14,002 nt of DNA from Brevibacillus sp. Its GTDB lineage: Bacteria; Bacillota; Bacilli; Brevibacillales; Brevibacillaceae. The DNA lies in assembly GCA_029240815.1 (NCBI GenBank), contig JARDZO010000141.1, positions 1 to 14,002 of the forward strand, given 5' to 3'. The notes beneath the pieces are model-generated. The model searched no databases, was not told where the DNA came from, and saw nothing but the letters and a program-made list of their open reading frames with translations. The position numbers and the translations under genes were made by a program. Positions 1 through 7,155 of this stretch are shown here, in pieces (the stretch's first letter is position 1; every line of letters starts with the position of its first letter).

Positions 1-762
1 TATGACGCCGTGAATAAATCCAACGAGCTGCCATTTGGCAATGAGCGAGGCCTGACGCTTGATCACTTCCTGCAGGAAGGATAGATAGCGGTTGTCAGCA
101 TCGGCGCTTACTTCCGGAAAATGCCGTTGCAAGGTGTAATCCGCCAGCGCCCGTAGCTCCTCGATCGTGCATCCCTTCGCAGCATATTGAAAGGTGCCGA
201 CTCGTATATGACTGGCAGCCACTCGGGTGAGAATGGCACCTGGTAGTTCAGTCTCACGATAGATAGTCTCACCGGTAGTTACGACCGCTAGACTGCGTGT
301 GGTAGGAATACCGAGCGCGTGCATGGCTTCGCTGATGATGTATTCGCGCAGCATCGGTCCGAGAGCTGCTCGACCGTCTCCTCGCCGGGAGTAGGGCGTT
401 CTGCCAGAACCCTTGAGCTGAATATCTACTCGCTCACCTTGGGGCGTGATCTGCTCGCCAAGCAGCAGAGCCCGGCCGTCTCCCAGCATGGTAAAATGCC
501 CGAATTGATGCCCGGCATAGGCTTGGGCAAGCGGTAGAGCGCCTTCGGGAATTTTGTTGCCAGCCAGCGAAGCTACGCCGTCATCGCTTTTTAGCGCTTG
601 GATGTTCAACCCGAGGGCAGTTGCCAACGACTCATTGAGGACCGCCAGCTTTGGTGCACGCACAGGCGGCGGGCTGAGCCTGCTAAAAAAAGACTTCGGC
701 AGTCGGGCATAGCTGTTGTCAAAGTTCCATCCCGTTTCTATTGCTCCGTTTTTCTCTATCAT
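1..762 (-). CDS. selO: Protein adenylyltransferase SelO (YdiU family), N-terminal 254 residues, cut by the window edge
   Basis: I found this by translating the minus strand: it opens with ATG at 762-760 after an AAAGGAG Shine-Dalgarno and stays open for 254 codons to base 1, so the C-terminal half (the family is about 480-500 aa) lies outside. SelO has a protein-kinase fold with ATP bound in flipped orientation and transfers AMP to Ser/Thr/Tyr of target proteins, with roles in redox stress. Visible family motifs are NSYARLP near residue 16, [11 protein letters not shown] at 80-90, the nucleotide-binding stretch [16 protein letters not shown] at 117-132, and HGV at 251-253, just before the expected NTDN metal-binding motif. 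K117, E140, R180 and R187 fall at a constant +4 offset from the catalytic K113, E136, R176 and R183 of the Pseudomonas syringae enzyme, so the visible active site looks intact. It is divergent from the peptide operon and probably unrelated to it. Confidence 0.96.
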   Translation of the reverse strand, partial: MIEKNGAIETGWNFDNSYARLPKSFFSRLSPPPVRAPKLAVLNESLATALGLNIQALKSDDGVASLAGNKIPEGALPLAQAYAGHQFGHFTMLGDGRALLLGEQITPQGERVDIQLKGSGRTPYSRRGDGRAALGPMLREYIISEAMHALGIPTTRSLAVVTTGETIYRETELPGAILTRVAASHIRVGTFQYAAKGCTIEELRALADYTLQRHFPEVSADADNRYLSFLQEVIKRQASLIAKWQLVGFIHGVI

Positions 763-842
763 CGGATCTCCTTTATCTTTTGACCTTTTGGGTATGTAAG
801 ATCGTTCGTTTATCCCTGTTTATTGTTTACTTCTGCCAATTA

Positions 843-848
843 ATTATA
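843..848 (-). promoter_or_regulatory. Possible -10 element for selO
   Basis: On the minus strand these bases read TATAAT, about 80 nt upstream of the selO ATG. The hexamer at the correct -35 distance (17 nt) is TCATCG, a poor match to TTGACA, so this is a weak call. An alternative is a -10 closer to the gene in the AT-rich stretch 800-835. Confidence 0.25.
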
Positions 849-870
849 ACCCTTAACCCATGCAACGATG

Positions 871-909
871 ACCCCTTTTTATGTCCCCGAGCACACTTGG
901 CAAAGGGGT
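871..909. repeat. Inverted repeat, 8-bp perfect arms with a 23-nt loop
   Basis: ACCCCTTT at 871-878 is the exact reverse complement of AAAGGGGT at 902-909. It is not followed by a T-run on either strand and no gene ends into it, so it is unlikely to be a terminator. It could be a protein-binding site or chance. Confidence 0.3.
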
Positions 910-1021
910 TTCTCGAATTCTTTCACCTGGTTCTGCCAAATCGGGAATCTTTCTTTGTCATAACGATAGAAAGTAAACTTTTGGCAAAAATCTTTTACCG
1001 ACAAAAAACCGCAATAGTGAT

Positions 1022-1036
1022 TATTTTCAGAATTTA
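1022..1036. promoter_or_regulatory. CodY-like box next to the operon promoter
   Basis: The bases TATTTTCAGAATTTA match the 15-bp CodY consensus AATTTTCWGAAAATT at 11 of 15 positions, with the central TTTTCAGAA core intact. The site ends 3 bp before the predicted -35. CodY senses branched-chain amino acids and GTP in Bacillales and is an established repressor of the B. subtilis dpp operon, so the location makes biological sense. Four mismatches in an AT-rich region can also arise by chance. Confidence 0.4.
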
Positions 1037-1039
1037 ATA

Positions 1040-1068
1040 TTGAGCTTTTCCGAATCAACGCTTATAAT
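1040..1068 (+). promoter_or_regulatory. Sigma-A promoter of the peptide-utilisation operon
   Basis: TTGAGC (1040-1045, four of six matches to TTGACA) is followed after exactly 17 nt by a perfect TATAAT (1063-1068). Transcription would begin near 1075, giving a leader of about 93 nt before the first ATG at 1168. It is the only good promoter I see facing right, and the short gaps downstream suggest it drives all eleven genes. Confidence 0.75.
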
Positions 1069-1100
1069 GCAACTAGAGTTACAACTTCATTCATGTATTG

Positions 1101-1124
1101 ATTTTAAAGTATAAACTTCAAAAT
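1101..1124. promoter_or_regulatory. 24-bp near-palindrome, candidate operator for the RpiR-type regulator
   Basis: ATTTTAAAGT (1101-1110) and ACTTCAAAAT (1115-1124) are inverted repeats of 10 bp with a single mismatch (1106 against 1119), separated by ATAA. It lies about 26-50 nt downstream of the predicted transcription start and ahead of the ribosome binding site, a classic roadblock position. RpiR-family dimers bind AT-rich palindromes of this kind and the operon encodes such a regulator as its second gene. Being in the transcribed leader, it could instead form a weak RNA hairpin. Confidence 0.45.
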
Positions 1125-1167
1125 GCCGTAATCGTGAAAATTCCATACAAATTGGAGGCGAAGAGAG

Positions 1168-2637
1168 ATGAGAATCGTAATTGCAGAGGTCATGCACGAA
1201 ACGAACACGTTCTCGAATGTCCCTACTACCCGCGATTTATTTGAGCTCTGGGAGTGGGCGAGGGGCGACCAAATCTTGACCAATCACAGAGGAGTGCGGG
1301 ATTTTCTGGGCGGAATGATCGATGCTGCCGAGCAGCGTGGCATTGAAGTGGTAGGGGCATTTGCTGCGAGCGCATATCCGGCGGGCACGATTACGAAAGA
1401 AACCTACGATTCCCTGCAGGATGAATTGCTAACCGGGATTGCGGCAGCGGGAAAAGTGGATGCCATCTGCTTGTCGCTGCATGGTGCAGGTGTTGCAGAG
1501 GGCATTGACGATCTGGAAGGGGCTTTACTTAAAGCGGTTCGCCAGCAAGTAGGGTACGACATTCCAGTGATCGTGACTCTTGATCTACACGGAAACATCA
1601 CGGATGAAATGATAACAGAGGCAGATATTCTGCTCGGAGTGCATCTCTATCCGCACGTCGATTGCTATGAACGCGGTCTGGAAGCGGTAGAGCTGGCGGA
1701 AAAGATGGTCAATGGTGAACTCGTACCACGCATGTACCGTGCGACGCTCCCGCTGATTGTTCCGACCTCTACAACGAATCTATCTCCAGCAAAAGATATC
1801 AACGAAACGTGCTATAAATGGGAGCGGGAGCCAGGCATGGTAGACTGTGCGTTCTTCCACGGCTTTCCGTACACGGACATCCCGGAGCTGGGTGTTACGG
1901 TAGTCACGGTGGCAAACAACGATGAAGCGCTGGCAAAGCGAGCGGCAGAGGACATCGCAAACCTGATCTGGGAAAAGCGCGAGGAATTCGAACCGCTGGT
2001 ATTATCTCCGCAGGAGGGCTTGCAATTAGCCAAAGCGGCAACGGAGTTTCCAGTAGTCTTAAACGAAACATCTGATAATCCGGGTGGAGGTACGCCTGGA
2101 GATGGAACGTACCTGCTGAGAGCCATGCTGGAAGCTGAGTTGCAGGATGCCTGCTTTGGCTTTATCTACGATCCGGAGGTAGCTGCTCTGGCTCATGAAA
2201 AAGGAGTCGGCGCAACGATTGAGGTACAGCTGGGTGGCAAGACAGACAACCTGCACGGGGAACCGATTGCACTTACGGCGTATGTCAAATCGTTGACAGA
2301 TGGTTGCTTCGTTACCTCGTCTCCCATGGGGAAAGGGCAGCCGGTCAATCTCGGTAAATCGGTCCGTCTGCAAGCAAATGGGGTAGACATTCTCGTCTGC
2401 TCGGTCAAGACACAGGTGCTCGATGAGCAGATCTTCCTTCTTCACGGCATTGATGTCACGCAATTCAAAATCGTTTCCTTGAAATCGAGCCAACACTTCC
2501 GGGCGAGCTTTGAGCCGATCAGTGCGCAGATCATTACGGTAGATTCGCCTGGGTTGACTACACTGCGATTCCAATCGTTTGACTACAAGCGCTTGAACAG
2601 ACCGGTATATCCTCTCGATCCTGTCAATCGTTCCTAA
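1168..2637 (+). CDS. M81 family metallopeptidase (MlrC / microcystinase C-like)
   Basis: This 489-aa protein of normal family length begins at ATG 1168 with GGAGG nine bases upstream. Homologues include Sphingomonas MlrC, a zinc enzyme that cleaves linearised microcystin and its tetrapeptide, both containing D- and unusual residues. The larger N-terminal domain (about 1-285) carries HETNTF at 10-15, SLHGAG at 103-108, TLDLHGN at 137-143 and YPHVD at 161-165; the conserved Asp and His residues in the last two motifs are the likely metal ligands. The C-terminal MlrC domain (about 295-475) starts with TSDNPGGGTPGDGT at 301-314. No signal peptide or membrane segment is visible, so it is probably cytoplasmic. 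As first gene of an operon with a peptide importer, an intracellular role on imported peptides is likely. Hydrolysis of a small amide is an alternative, because M81 substrates are poorly known. Confidence 0.9.
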   Translation: MRIVIAEVMHETNTFSNVPTTRDLFELWEWARGDQILTNHRGVRDFLGGMIDAAEQRGIEVVGAFAASAYPAGTITKETYDSLQDELLTGIAAAGKVDAICLSLHGAGVAEGIDDLEGALLKAVRQQVGYDIPVIVTLDLHGNITDEMITEADILLGVHLYPHVDCYERGLEAVELAEKMVNGELVPRMYRATLPLIVPTSTTNLSPAKDINETCYKWEREPGMVDCAFFHGFPYTDIPELGVTVVTVANNDEALAKRAAEDIANLIWEKREEFEPLVLSPQEGLQLAKAATEFPVVLNETSDNPGGGTPGDGTYLLRAMLEAELQDACFGFIYDPEVAALAHEKGVGATIEVQLGGKTDNLHGEPIALTAYVKSLTDGCFVTSSPMGKGQPVNLGKSVRLQANGVDILVCSVKTQVLDEQIFLLHGIDVTQFKIVSLKSSQHFRASFEPISAQIITVDSPGLTTLRFQSFDYKRLNRPVYPLDPVNRS

Positions 2638-2713
2638 CAGGGAGAGGGTGGTTCAGCAAAAGGCAAACGTTTAGGAAAACGGGATAATCAGCCAGAGGGG
2701 GATACGGGATTTG

Positions 2714-3580
2714 ATGGAGAGCGTGCACGAGAGAATTCGTAAATCATATGAACAGTTGACGAACCAGCAAAAATTGGTAGCAAAATATATACTCGATGAA
2801 CCGAATCAGGTGGCTCTCCATCCAGCGAAAGTGATCGGTGCCTACAGTGGGACAAGTGAAACAACCGTGATTCGCCTTTGTTACTCTCTGGGTTATTCCG
2901 GCTTTAGCGATCTCCAAAATGAGCTTCGTCAAATGCTGTTGTTTCCGGTCATTCGAGAGAGCGTGGTGCAATCCTTCCACGATGCGGCCTATGAGTTTAA
3001 CGATAGCGACGACGTGATTTCCTTTACCATGGAACAGGATGTCTCCTTTATCCAAAAAACATTGAATGGACTTGACCGTCACTTGTTTGATCAAGCCATC
3101 CAGAGCATTGTCAAAGCGAAAAAAATCATTATCGTAGGCGGTCGTACTAGCTTTGCACCCGCCTACTGGCTATCATTCGCTCTCAATATTATCAAAGGGG
3201 ATACACACCTCTACAGAGGACAGATCGACGATGCCAATCAAATCATCTCCGAAGTAACGGAAGACTGGCTCATGATTGCTCTCGTCTTTCCCCGTTATTT
3301 GCAGGATACGTTGTTTTTTGCCAAGGCGGCCAAAGAAAAGGGGAGCAAGATTTTGGTGATAACGGATCATGAGCTTTCTCCGCTCGGGCCTGTGGCTGAC
3401 GTTCTGCTCAAGGTAACTACGCCACCTCCCGCCACGTTAAGAGGAATGTCTTCTATTTTTACCTTGTTAAATGCGCTGGTGAGCGGCGTTTCTCAGATCG
3501 ACCAGGAACGGGTCAAAAAAAGGATTCAACGGTACGACAAATCGAGCGAGCATTTTTATCCGTTCGTCCAGGAAAGCTAG
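2714..3580 (+). CDS. MurR/RpiR family transcriptional regulator (HTH plus SIS domain)
   Basis: A 288-aa protein with an N-terminal HTH_6 domain (about 1-75; recognition region near 40-60, ending in the family's LGYSGFSDLQ stretch) and a C-terminal SIS domain (about 120-250; VGGRTS at 141-146, ITDHELSPLG at 216-225). Family members bind palindromic operators as dimers and respond to a small ligand through the SIS fold. The SGxT phosphosugar-binding motif of classical SIS proteins is absent; the equivalent stretch reads FPRY at 192-195, so the ligand may not be a sugar phosphate. I prefer ATG at 2714. An in-frame TTG at 2711 has slightly better spacing from GAGGGGG (2695-2701) and cannot be excluded. 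Lying inside the operon, it probably controls it and itself, perhaps through the palindrome at 1101-1124. Confidence 0.92.
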   Translation: MESVHERIRKSYEQLTNQQKLVAKYILDEPNQVALHPAKVIGAYSGTSETTVIRLCYSLGYSGFSDLQNELRQMLLFPVIRESVVQSFHDAAYEFNDSDDVISFTMEQDVSFIQKTLNGLDRHLFDQAIQSIVKAKKIIIVGGRTSFAPAYWLSFALNIIKGDTHLYRGQIDDANQIISEVTEDWLMIALVFPRYLQDTLFFAKAAKEKGSKILVITDHELSPLGPVADVLLKVTTPPPATLRGMSSIFTLLNALVSGVSQIDQERVKKRIQRYDKSSEHFYPFVQES

Positions 3581-3604
3581 TCCATCATACACAGTCCATC
3601 ATAC
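3579..3604 (+). repeat. Short tandem duplication before the binding-protein gene
   Basis: AGTCCATCATAC occurs at 3579-3590 and again at 3593-3604, a perfect 12-bp repeat with a 14-bp period. It begins inside the stop codon of the regulator gene and ends just before the Shine-Dalgarno of the next gene. It looks like a small slippage duplication. A regulatory role is possible but unsupported. Confidence 0.8.
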
Positions 3605-3621
3605 AAAAGGGGGAAATGTTC

Positions 3622-5259
3622 ATGAAGAAGAGGCGTTATACCAGCTTGGCGACGATCGGGCTCAGCGTTACCTTGCTGCTTGCGGCTTGCTCATCGGGAA
3701 CCGGCACTACTGGCACAGGTACCAGCTCCGCAGGAACCAATTCGAATCCGACAGCTGCTCCACAGACCGCAACGAGCGGAGGAACTCTGGTTGTTGCAGC
3801 ACCGATCGAGCCAGATACATTGGACCCGCAAAAAACAACTTGGTTGGATAATGCCAATAACCAGCCGTACGATTCCATCTTAACCCGTGATATGCAGGGA
3901 AAATTGGTCCCGCATCTGGCTGAATCCTGGCAGGTCTCCGATGACGGGAAAGTATGGACGCTGGTGATGCGTAAAGACGTCAAGTTCCAGTCGGGAGCAC
4001 CGTTGACAGCAGAATCCGTCAAGGCATCGATTGAGCGGTTCGCTGCTATCTCGCCTAACAAAGATCTAGCAGGTCCGATTGATAAGATCGAAGCGACGGA
4101 CGCTCAAACGGTGAAAGTGTACTTCAAAGAACCGTTTGCCCCATTCGCCAACATGCTGGTAGGGACCTTCCTCTCTCCATTTGATCCAGAGCGGCTCAAG
4201 GAAAAAGGGGAGCAATTCGGGGAAGCGCCTCTCGCTACAGGGCCGTTCATGAACCCGGAAGTAAAACGGGGAGCATCCGTGACGTACGTCAAAAATCCGG
4301 ATTACAAATGGGCCTTGCCTTTCGCAGATAACCAAGGGGCACCACACGTCGACAAGCTCGTCTTCCGTTTCCTGAAAGATGATGACACGCGCATCCTCGA
4401 ATTTAAAAAAGGGACGGTTAACATCTTGCAAGAGGTTCCGAGCACATACGTAGAAGAACTAAAAGCAATTCCTGGCACCAAAATCGAAACCGCTATGGAA
4501 CAAGGCATGAAATATTTGGGCTTTAACAACCAGAAAGAGATTTTCAAGGACGTACGTATTAAGCAAGCAATTGCGATGGCAGTAGACCGGGAGCCAATCG
4601 TACAGTATGCTCTGTCTGGATTCGCCAAACCAATCTACGGTCCACTTCCTCCAACCATCCCTGGTTACAGTGAGAAGATCGAAAACATGGCCAAGGAAAT
4701 GTACGGCTACAATGTGGACAAAGCAAAGCAGGTTCTGGCTGAGGCAGGCTATACCGACAGCAATGGAGATGGCATCGCAGATAAAGATGGCAAACCGCTG
4801 TCCTTTGAATTGCTTCTGTCCGATGATCCTGCGTTGCAGCGTGTTGCGCAAATTTTGCAAAGTCAGCTGAAGGAGATTGGCGTCGACATCAAAATCGCCG
4901 TGACGGATGTAGCGACTGTAAAAGATCGCGCAACAAAAGGGAATCACGAGCTCTTCCTGCTGTATTTCGGGCTGAACGACCCGGATATTCTGTACCTGCT
5001 GATGCAGACCAACAACTCGAAGCGCGTCCACTATTCGAATCCAAAAGTAGATGAGCTGCTTGCAAAAGGCCGCACAACGATGAACGAAGAAGACCGGATG
5101 AAAGTCTACGAAGAAGCGGAAGAAATCTTGGTAAAAGATCCACCGTGGGTGCCGCTTTATTCCAGCGAGTCCGTAACTGCGACGCGCAATATTGAGGGCT
5201 ACAAGCTGAACCCATTCACTGGTGACATTCCGTTTGCAGACATCCGCATTACGAAATAA
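3622..5259 (+). CDS. Peptide ABC transporter substrate-binding lipoprotein (SBP family 5, DppA/OppA type)
   Basis: The extracellular receptor of the importer: 545 aa, anchored to the membrane by a lipid. A positively charged MKKRR start and hydrophobic core lead to the lipobox LAAC, with lipidated cysteine at residue 23. A low-complexity Ser/Gly/Thr/Asn linker (24-53) follows, then a full SBP_bac_5 domain from about 54 to the end, with the usual EPDTLDP near 63-69 and the ESWQVSDDGKVWTLVMRKDVKF-like stretch near 101-122. I chose ATG 3622 over ATG 3616 because AAGGGGG (3607-3613) sits 8 nt before it but only 2 nt before the upstream ATG. Family members bind di- and oligopeptides, nickel, glutathione or opines. 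The neighbours here favour peptides, possibly with D-residues, but specificity cannot be read from sequence. Confidence 0.95.
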   Translation: MKKRRYTSLATIGLSVTLLLAACSSGTGTTGTGTSSAGTNSNPTAAPQTATSGGTLVVAAPIEPDTLDPQKTTWLDNANNQPYDSILTRDMQGKLVPHLAESWQVSDDGKVWTLVMRKDVKFQSGAPLTAESVKASIERFAAISPNKDLAGPIDKIEATDAQTVKVYFKEPFAPFANMLVGTFLSPFDPERLKEKGEQFGEAPLATGPFMNPEVKRGASVTYVKNPDYKWALPFADNQGAPHVDKLVFRFLKDDDTRILEFKKGTVNILQEVPSTYVEELKAIPGTKIETAMEQGMKYLGFNNQKEIFKDVRIKQAIAMAVDREPIVQYALSGFAKPIYGPLPPTIPGYSEKIENMAKEMYGYNVDKAKQVLAEAGYTDSNGDGIADKDGKPLSFELLLSDDPALQRVAQILQSQLKEIGVDIKIAVTDVATVKDRATKGNHELFLLYFGLNDPDILYLLMQTNNSKRVHYSNPKVDELLAKGRTTMNEEDRMKVYEEAEEILVKDPPWVPLYSSESVTATRNIEGYKLNPFTGDIPFADIRITK

Positions 5260-5279
5260 CGAAAGGGAGGTGGGGCGTT

Positions 5280-6200
5280 TTGCAACGATACCTTTTTCGA
5301 AGAATATTGTCGCTCTTGGGGACGCTATTCGGCGTCACCATCCTCATCTTTCTCTTGGTGCATTTGATTCCAGGGGACCCCGTGCAGTATTTGCTCGGGG
5401 ATTACCCCACGGATGAGGCGATAGCAGCACTCAATGCACAGCTTGGTCTCGATAAGCCTTGGATTGTCCAGTATTTCAGCTTCCTCGGGAGGCTTTTGCA
5501 AGGAGACCTGGGCACGTCATACATTACGGGCTATACGGTTTGGCAAGAAATTGTGGATCGATTCCCGATCACGTTCCAGCTGGCCTTATACAGCGTGGTG
5601 CTTGCGACGGTCATAGGCGTCATCGTCGGCGTAGTCTCCGCGGTGAAGCAGAACACATGGGTCGATCGAGTCGTGGTCTTTTTCTCTTTGATCGGGATTT
5701 CGGCGCCCGGCTTTTGGATCGCCCTGTTTCTCATCTGGATCTTCGCCTACCGATTCCCGATCTTTCCGATTTCGGGATACGATGGATTCTTTTCGCTTGT
5801 CTTGCCGGCTGTCACCCTTGCTTTGGGAGAAGCGGGGATGATTGCCCGGATGACACGCTCCAGCATGCTGGATGTAATCAAACAGGACTACATGCGTACC
5901 GCTCAGGCAAAAGGAGCACCGCATCAGTGGGTCATCCTCAAGCACGGGCTGCAAAATGCGATCATTCCGGTCATTACGCTGATTGGTCTGGAGTTTGGGG
6001 CACTCTTGGCAGGTGCGGTCGTGACAGAAACGATCTTTTCCTTGCAGGGCTTGGGCAGTCTGGCGATTGAGGCGATCGGCAAGCGGGATTTACCGACGAT
6101 TCAAGGACTTGTCTTCTTTATCGCATTTTTGTTTGCCCTAACTAATCTGATTGTCGATTTGTTGTACAGCTGGTTTGATCCACGGATTAAATACGACTAG
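5280..6200 (+). CDS. dppB: Peptide ABC transporter permease, DppB type
   Basis: First membrane subunit of the importer, 306 aa, the usual length. It opens with TTG at 5280 behind AAAGGGAGGT nine bases upstream. Hydrophobic segments occur near residues 9-29, 100-122, 131-156, 170-184, 226-252 and 274-296, matching the six-helix DppB/OppB topology, with the conserved HLIPGDP at 28-34 and a large periplasm-side loop after helix 1. The cytoplasmic EAA coupling loop that docks onto the ATPases lies around 204-230 (YMRTAQAKGA). It follows the binding protein by 20 nt and precedes dppC by 17 nt. The Dpp naming is at family level; Opp or another peptide specificity is equally possible. Confidence 0.94.
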   Translation: MQRYLFRRILSLLGTLFGVTILIFLLVHLIPGDPVQYLLGDYPTDEAIAALNAQLGLDKPWIVQYFSFLGRLLQGDLGTSYITGYTVWQEIVDRFPITFQLALYSVVLATVIGVIVGVVSAVKQNTWVDRVVVFFSLIGISAPGFWIALFLIWIFAYRFPIFPISGYDGFFSLVLPAVTLALGEAGMIARMTRSSMLDVIKQDYMRTAQAKGAPHQWVILKHGLQNAIIPVITLIGLEFGALLAGAVVTETIFSLQGLGSLAIEAIGKRDLPTIQGLVFFIAFLFALTNLIVDLLYSWFDPRIKYD

Positions 6201-6217
6201 GAAGGAGTGAGGAAAAC

Positions 6218-7123
6218 GTGAGTGGAAACTTGAGCCAACTAGAAGTGGGGCATGAGATGCACCCACCGATTCGAGCAGCGGAATCTCCGGTTTCACCATC
6301 CTACTGGTCGCAGGTGGCCAAACGACTGTTTCAGAACAAGACGGCGATGGCCGGTGCCGTCATATTGCTGCTGTTTACCATTGGGTGTGTCTGTGCGCCG
6401 CTGCTAGCGCCTTACCCGATTGATCAAATGAACTTCAAGGACCGCATGATGGGGCCTGGAGCCAAGCATTTGCTCGGAACCGACGACTTTGGGCGCGATA
6501 TTTTTTCTCGACTGCTGTATGGCGGTAGGATTTCGCTTTTGACCGGCTTGATTACTGTCACCATCGCGTCGGCTATCGGCGTGACGCTGGGGATCATCGC
6601 AGGTTACTATCGGCGTCTGGAAATCTACATCATGCAGGTGATGGATATCTTGCTCGCTTTGCCAGCGTTGCTGTTGGCTATCGCGATCATCGCCGTGTTG
6701 GGCCCAGGCTTGACCAATGCCATGATCGCTATCGTCATCGCGGTGATTCCCTCCTACGTCAGGGTCGTACGCGCTTCTGTGCTCACCATTCGTGAAAAAG
6801 AGTACATCGAAGCGGTGCGGGCGCTGGGGATCAAGGATGCTGTCATTTTAGCCAAACACATTTTGCCCAATATTTTATCCCCGATCATCGTTTTGATGAC
6901 TGTGCAATTCGGTAGCAGTATTCTCGCCGCAGCGGCTCTCAGCTTTCTCGGACTGGGTGCGCAGCCGCCTGTCCCTGAGTGGGGTGCCATGGTGTATGTG
7001 GGCAAAGCATTTTTGGGGCAGGCTTGGTGGATGTCCATTTTCCCAGGTATGGCGATCATGCTGGTGGTTCTAGGCTTTAACTTGCTGGGTGACGGTTTGC
7101 GCGATGCGCTTGATCCAAAATAA
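6218..7123 (+). CDS. dppC: Peptide ABC transporter permease, DppC type
   Basis: Second membrane subunit, 301 aa. It starts at GTG 6218, preceded by AAGGAGTGAGG. The N-terminus has a polar cytoplasmic tail of about 40 residues, then a first helix near 43-64. The typical DppC/OppC signature HLLGTDDFGRDIFSRLLYGG (85-103 region) precedes the binding-protein-dependent transport domain, with helices near 106-130, 140-162, 166-180, 221-246 and 274-293. The EAA loop lies at about 196-218 (YIEAVRALGI). It pairs with DppB to form the pore. The next gene is a hydrolase rather than the ATPase expected in a simple dppABCDF order. Confidence 0.94.
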   Translation: MSGNLSQLEVGHEMHPPIRAAESPVSPSYWSQVAKRLFQNKTAMAGAVILLLFTIGCVCAPLLAPYPIDQMNFKDRMMGPGAKHLLGTDDFGRDIFSRLLYGGRISLLTGLITVTIASAIGVTLGIIAGYYRRLEIYIMQVMDILLALPALLLAIAIIAVLGPGLTNAMIAIVIAVIPSYVRVVRASVLTIREKEYIEAVRALGIKDAVILAKHILPNILSPIIVLMTVQFGSSILAAAALSFLGLGAQPPVPEWGAMVYVGKAFLGQAWWMSIFPGMAIMLVVLGFNLLGDGLRDALDPK

Positions 7124-7155
7124 ATCGGCAGTTTAAAAGCGAAAGGGGCATTCAA

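Larger units (their letters stand above)
763..1167. other. Divergent intergenic regulatory region between selO and the peptide-utilisation operon
   Basis: These 405 bp hold no gene I would support. The region is clearly more AT-rich than the flanking genes and carries the control signals of both directions: a sigma-A promoter for the rightward operon (1040-1068), a CodY-like box (1022-1036), a 24-bp near-palindrome (1101-1124), a longer-looped inverted repeat (871-909), and four copies of TTGGCA or its complement at 834-839, 897-902, 934-939 and 981-986. A predicted 98-residue reading frame on the plus strand at 741-1037 overlaps the selO start, has no ribosome binding site and resembles nothing I know, so I leave it out. 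Confidence 0.85.

Noticed and set aside
319..783. Two short plus-strand frames (72 and 61 residues) in the left region
   Set aside because: They are antisense shadows of selO, whose minus-strand translation matches the family throughout.
871..909. Inverted repeat considered as a terminator
   Set aside because: No T-run follows on either strand, the loop is 23 nt, and no gene ends toward it.
976..1000. TTTTGGCAAAAATC considered as a sigma-54 -24/-12 promoter
   Set aside because: There is no GC at the -12 position, and the RpiR-type regulator is not a sigma-54 activator; a good sigma-A promoter lies just downstream.
741..1037. 98-residue reading frame on the plus strand between selO and the operon
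   Set aside because: It overlaps the selO start, has no Shine-Dalgarno, is low-complexity hydrophobic translation of AT-rich DNA, and covers the regulatory region.
4459..5031. 190-residue minus-strand frame under the binding-protein gene
   Set aside because: Antisense shadow of a strongly supported SBP_5 gene, with no convincing start signal or family resemblance.
5459..6070. 203-residue frame inside dppB
   Set aside because: A shadow frame of the permease; the translation is Arg/His/Cys-rich and lacks its own ribosome binding site.
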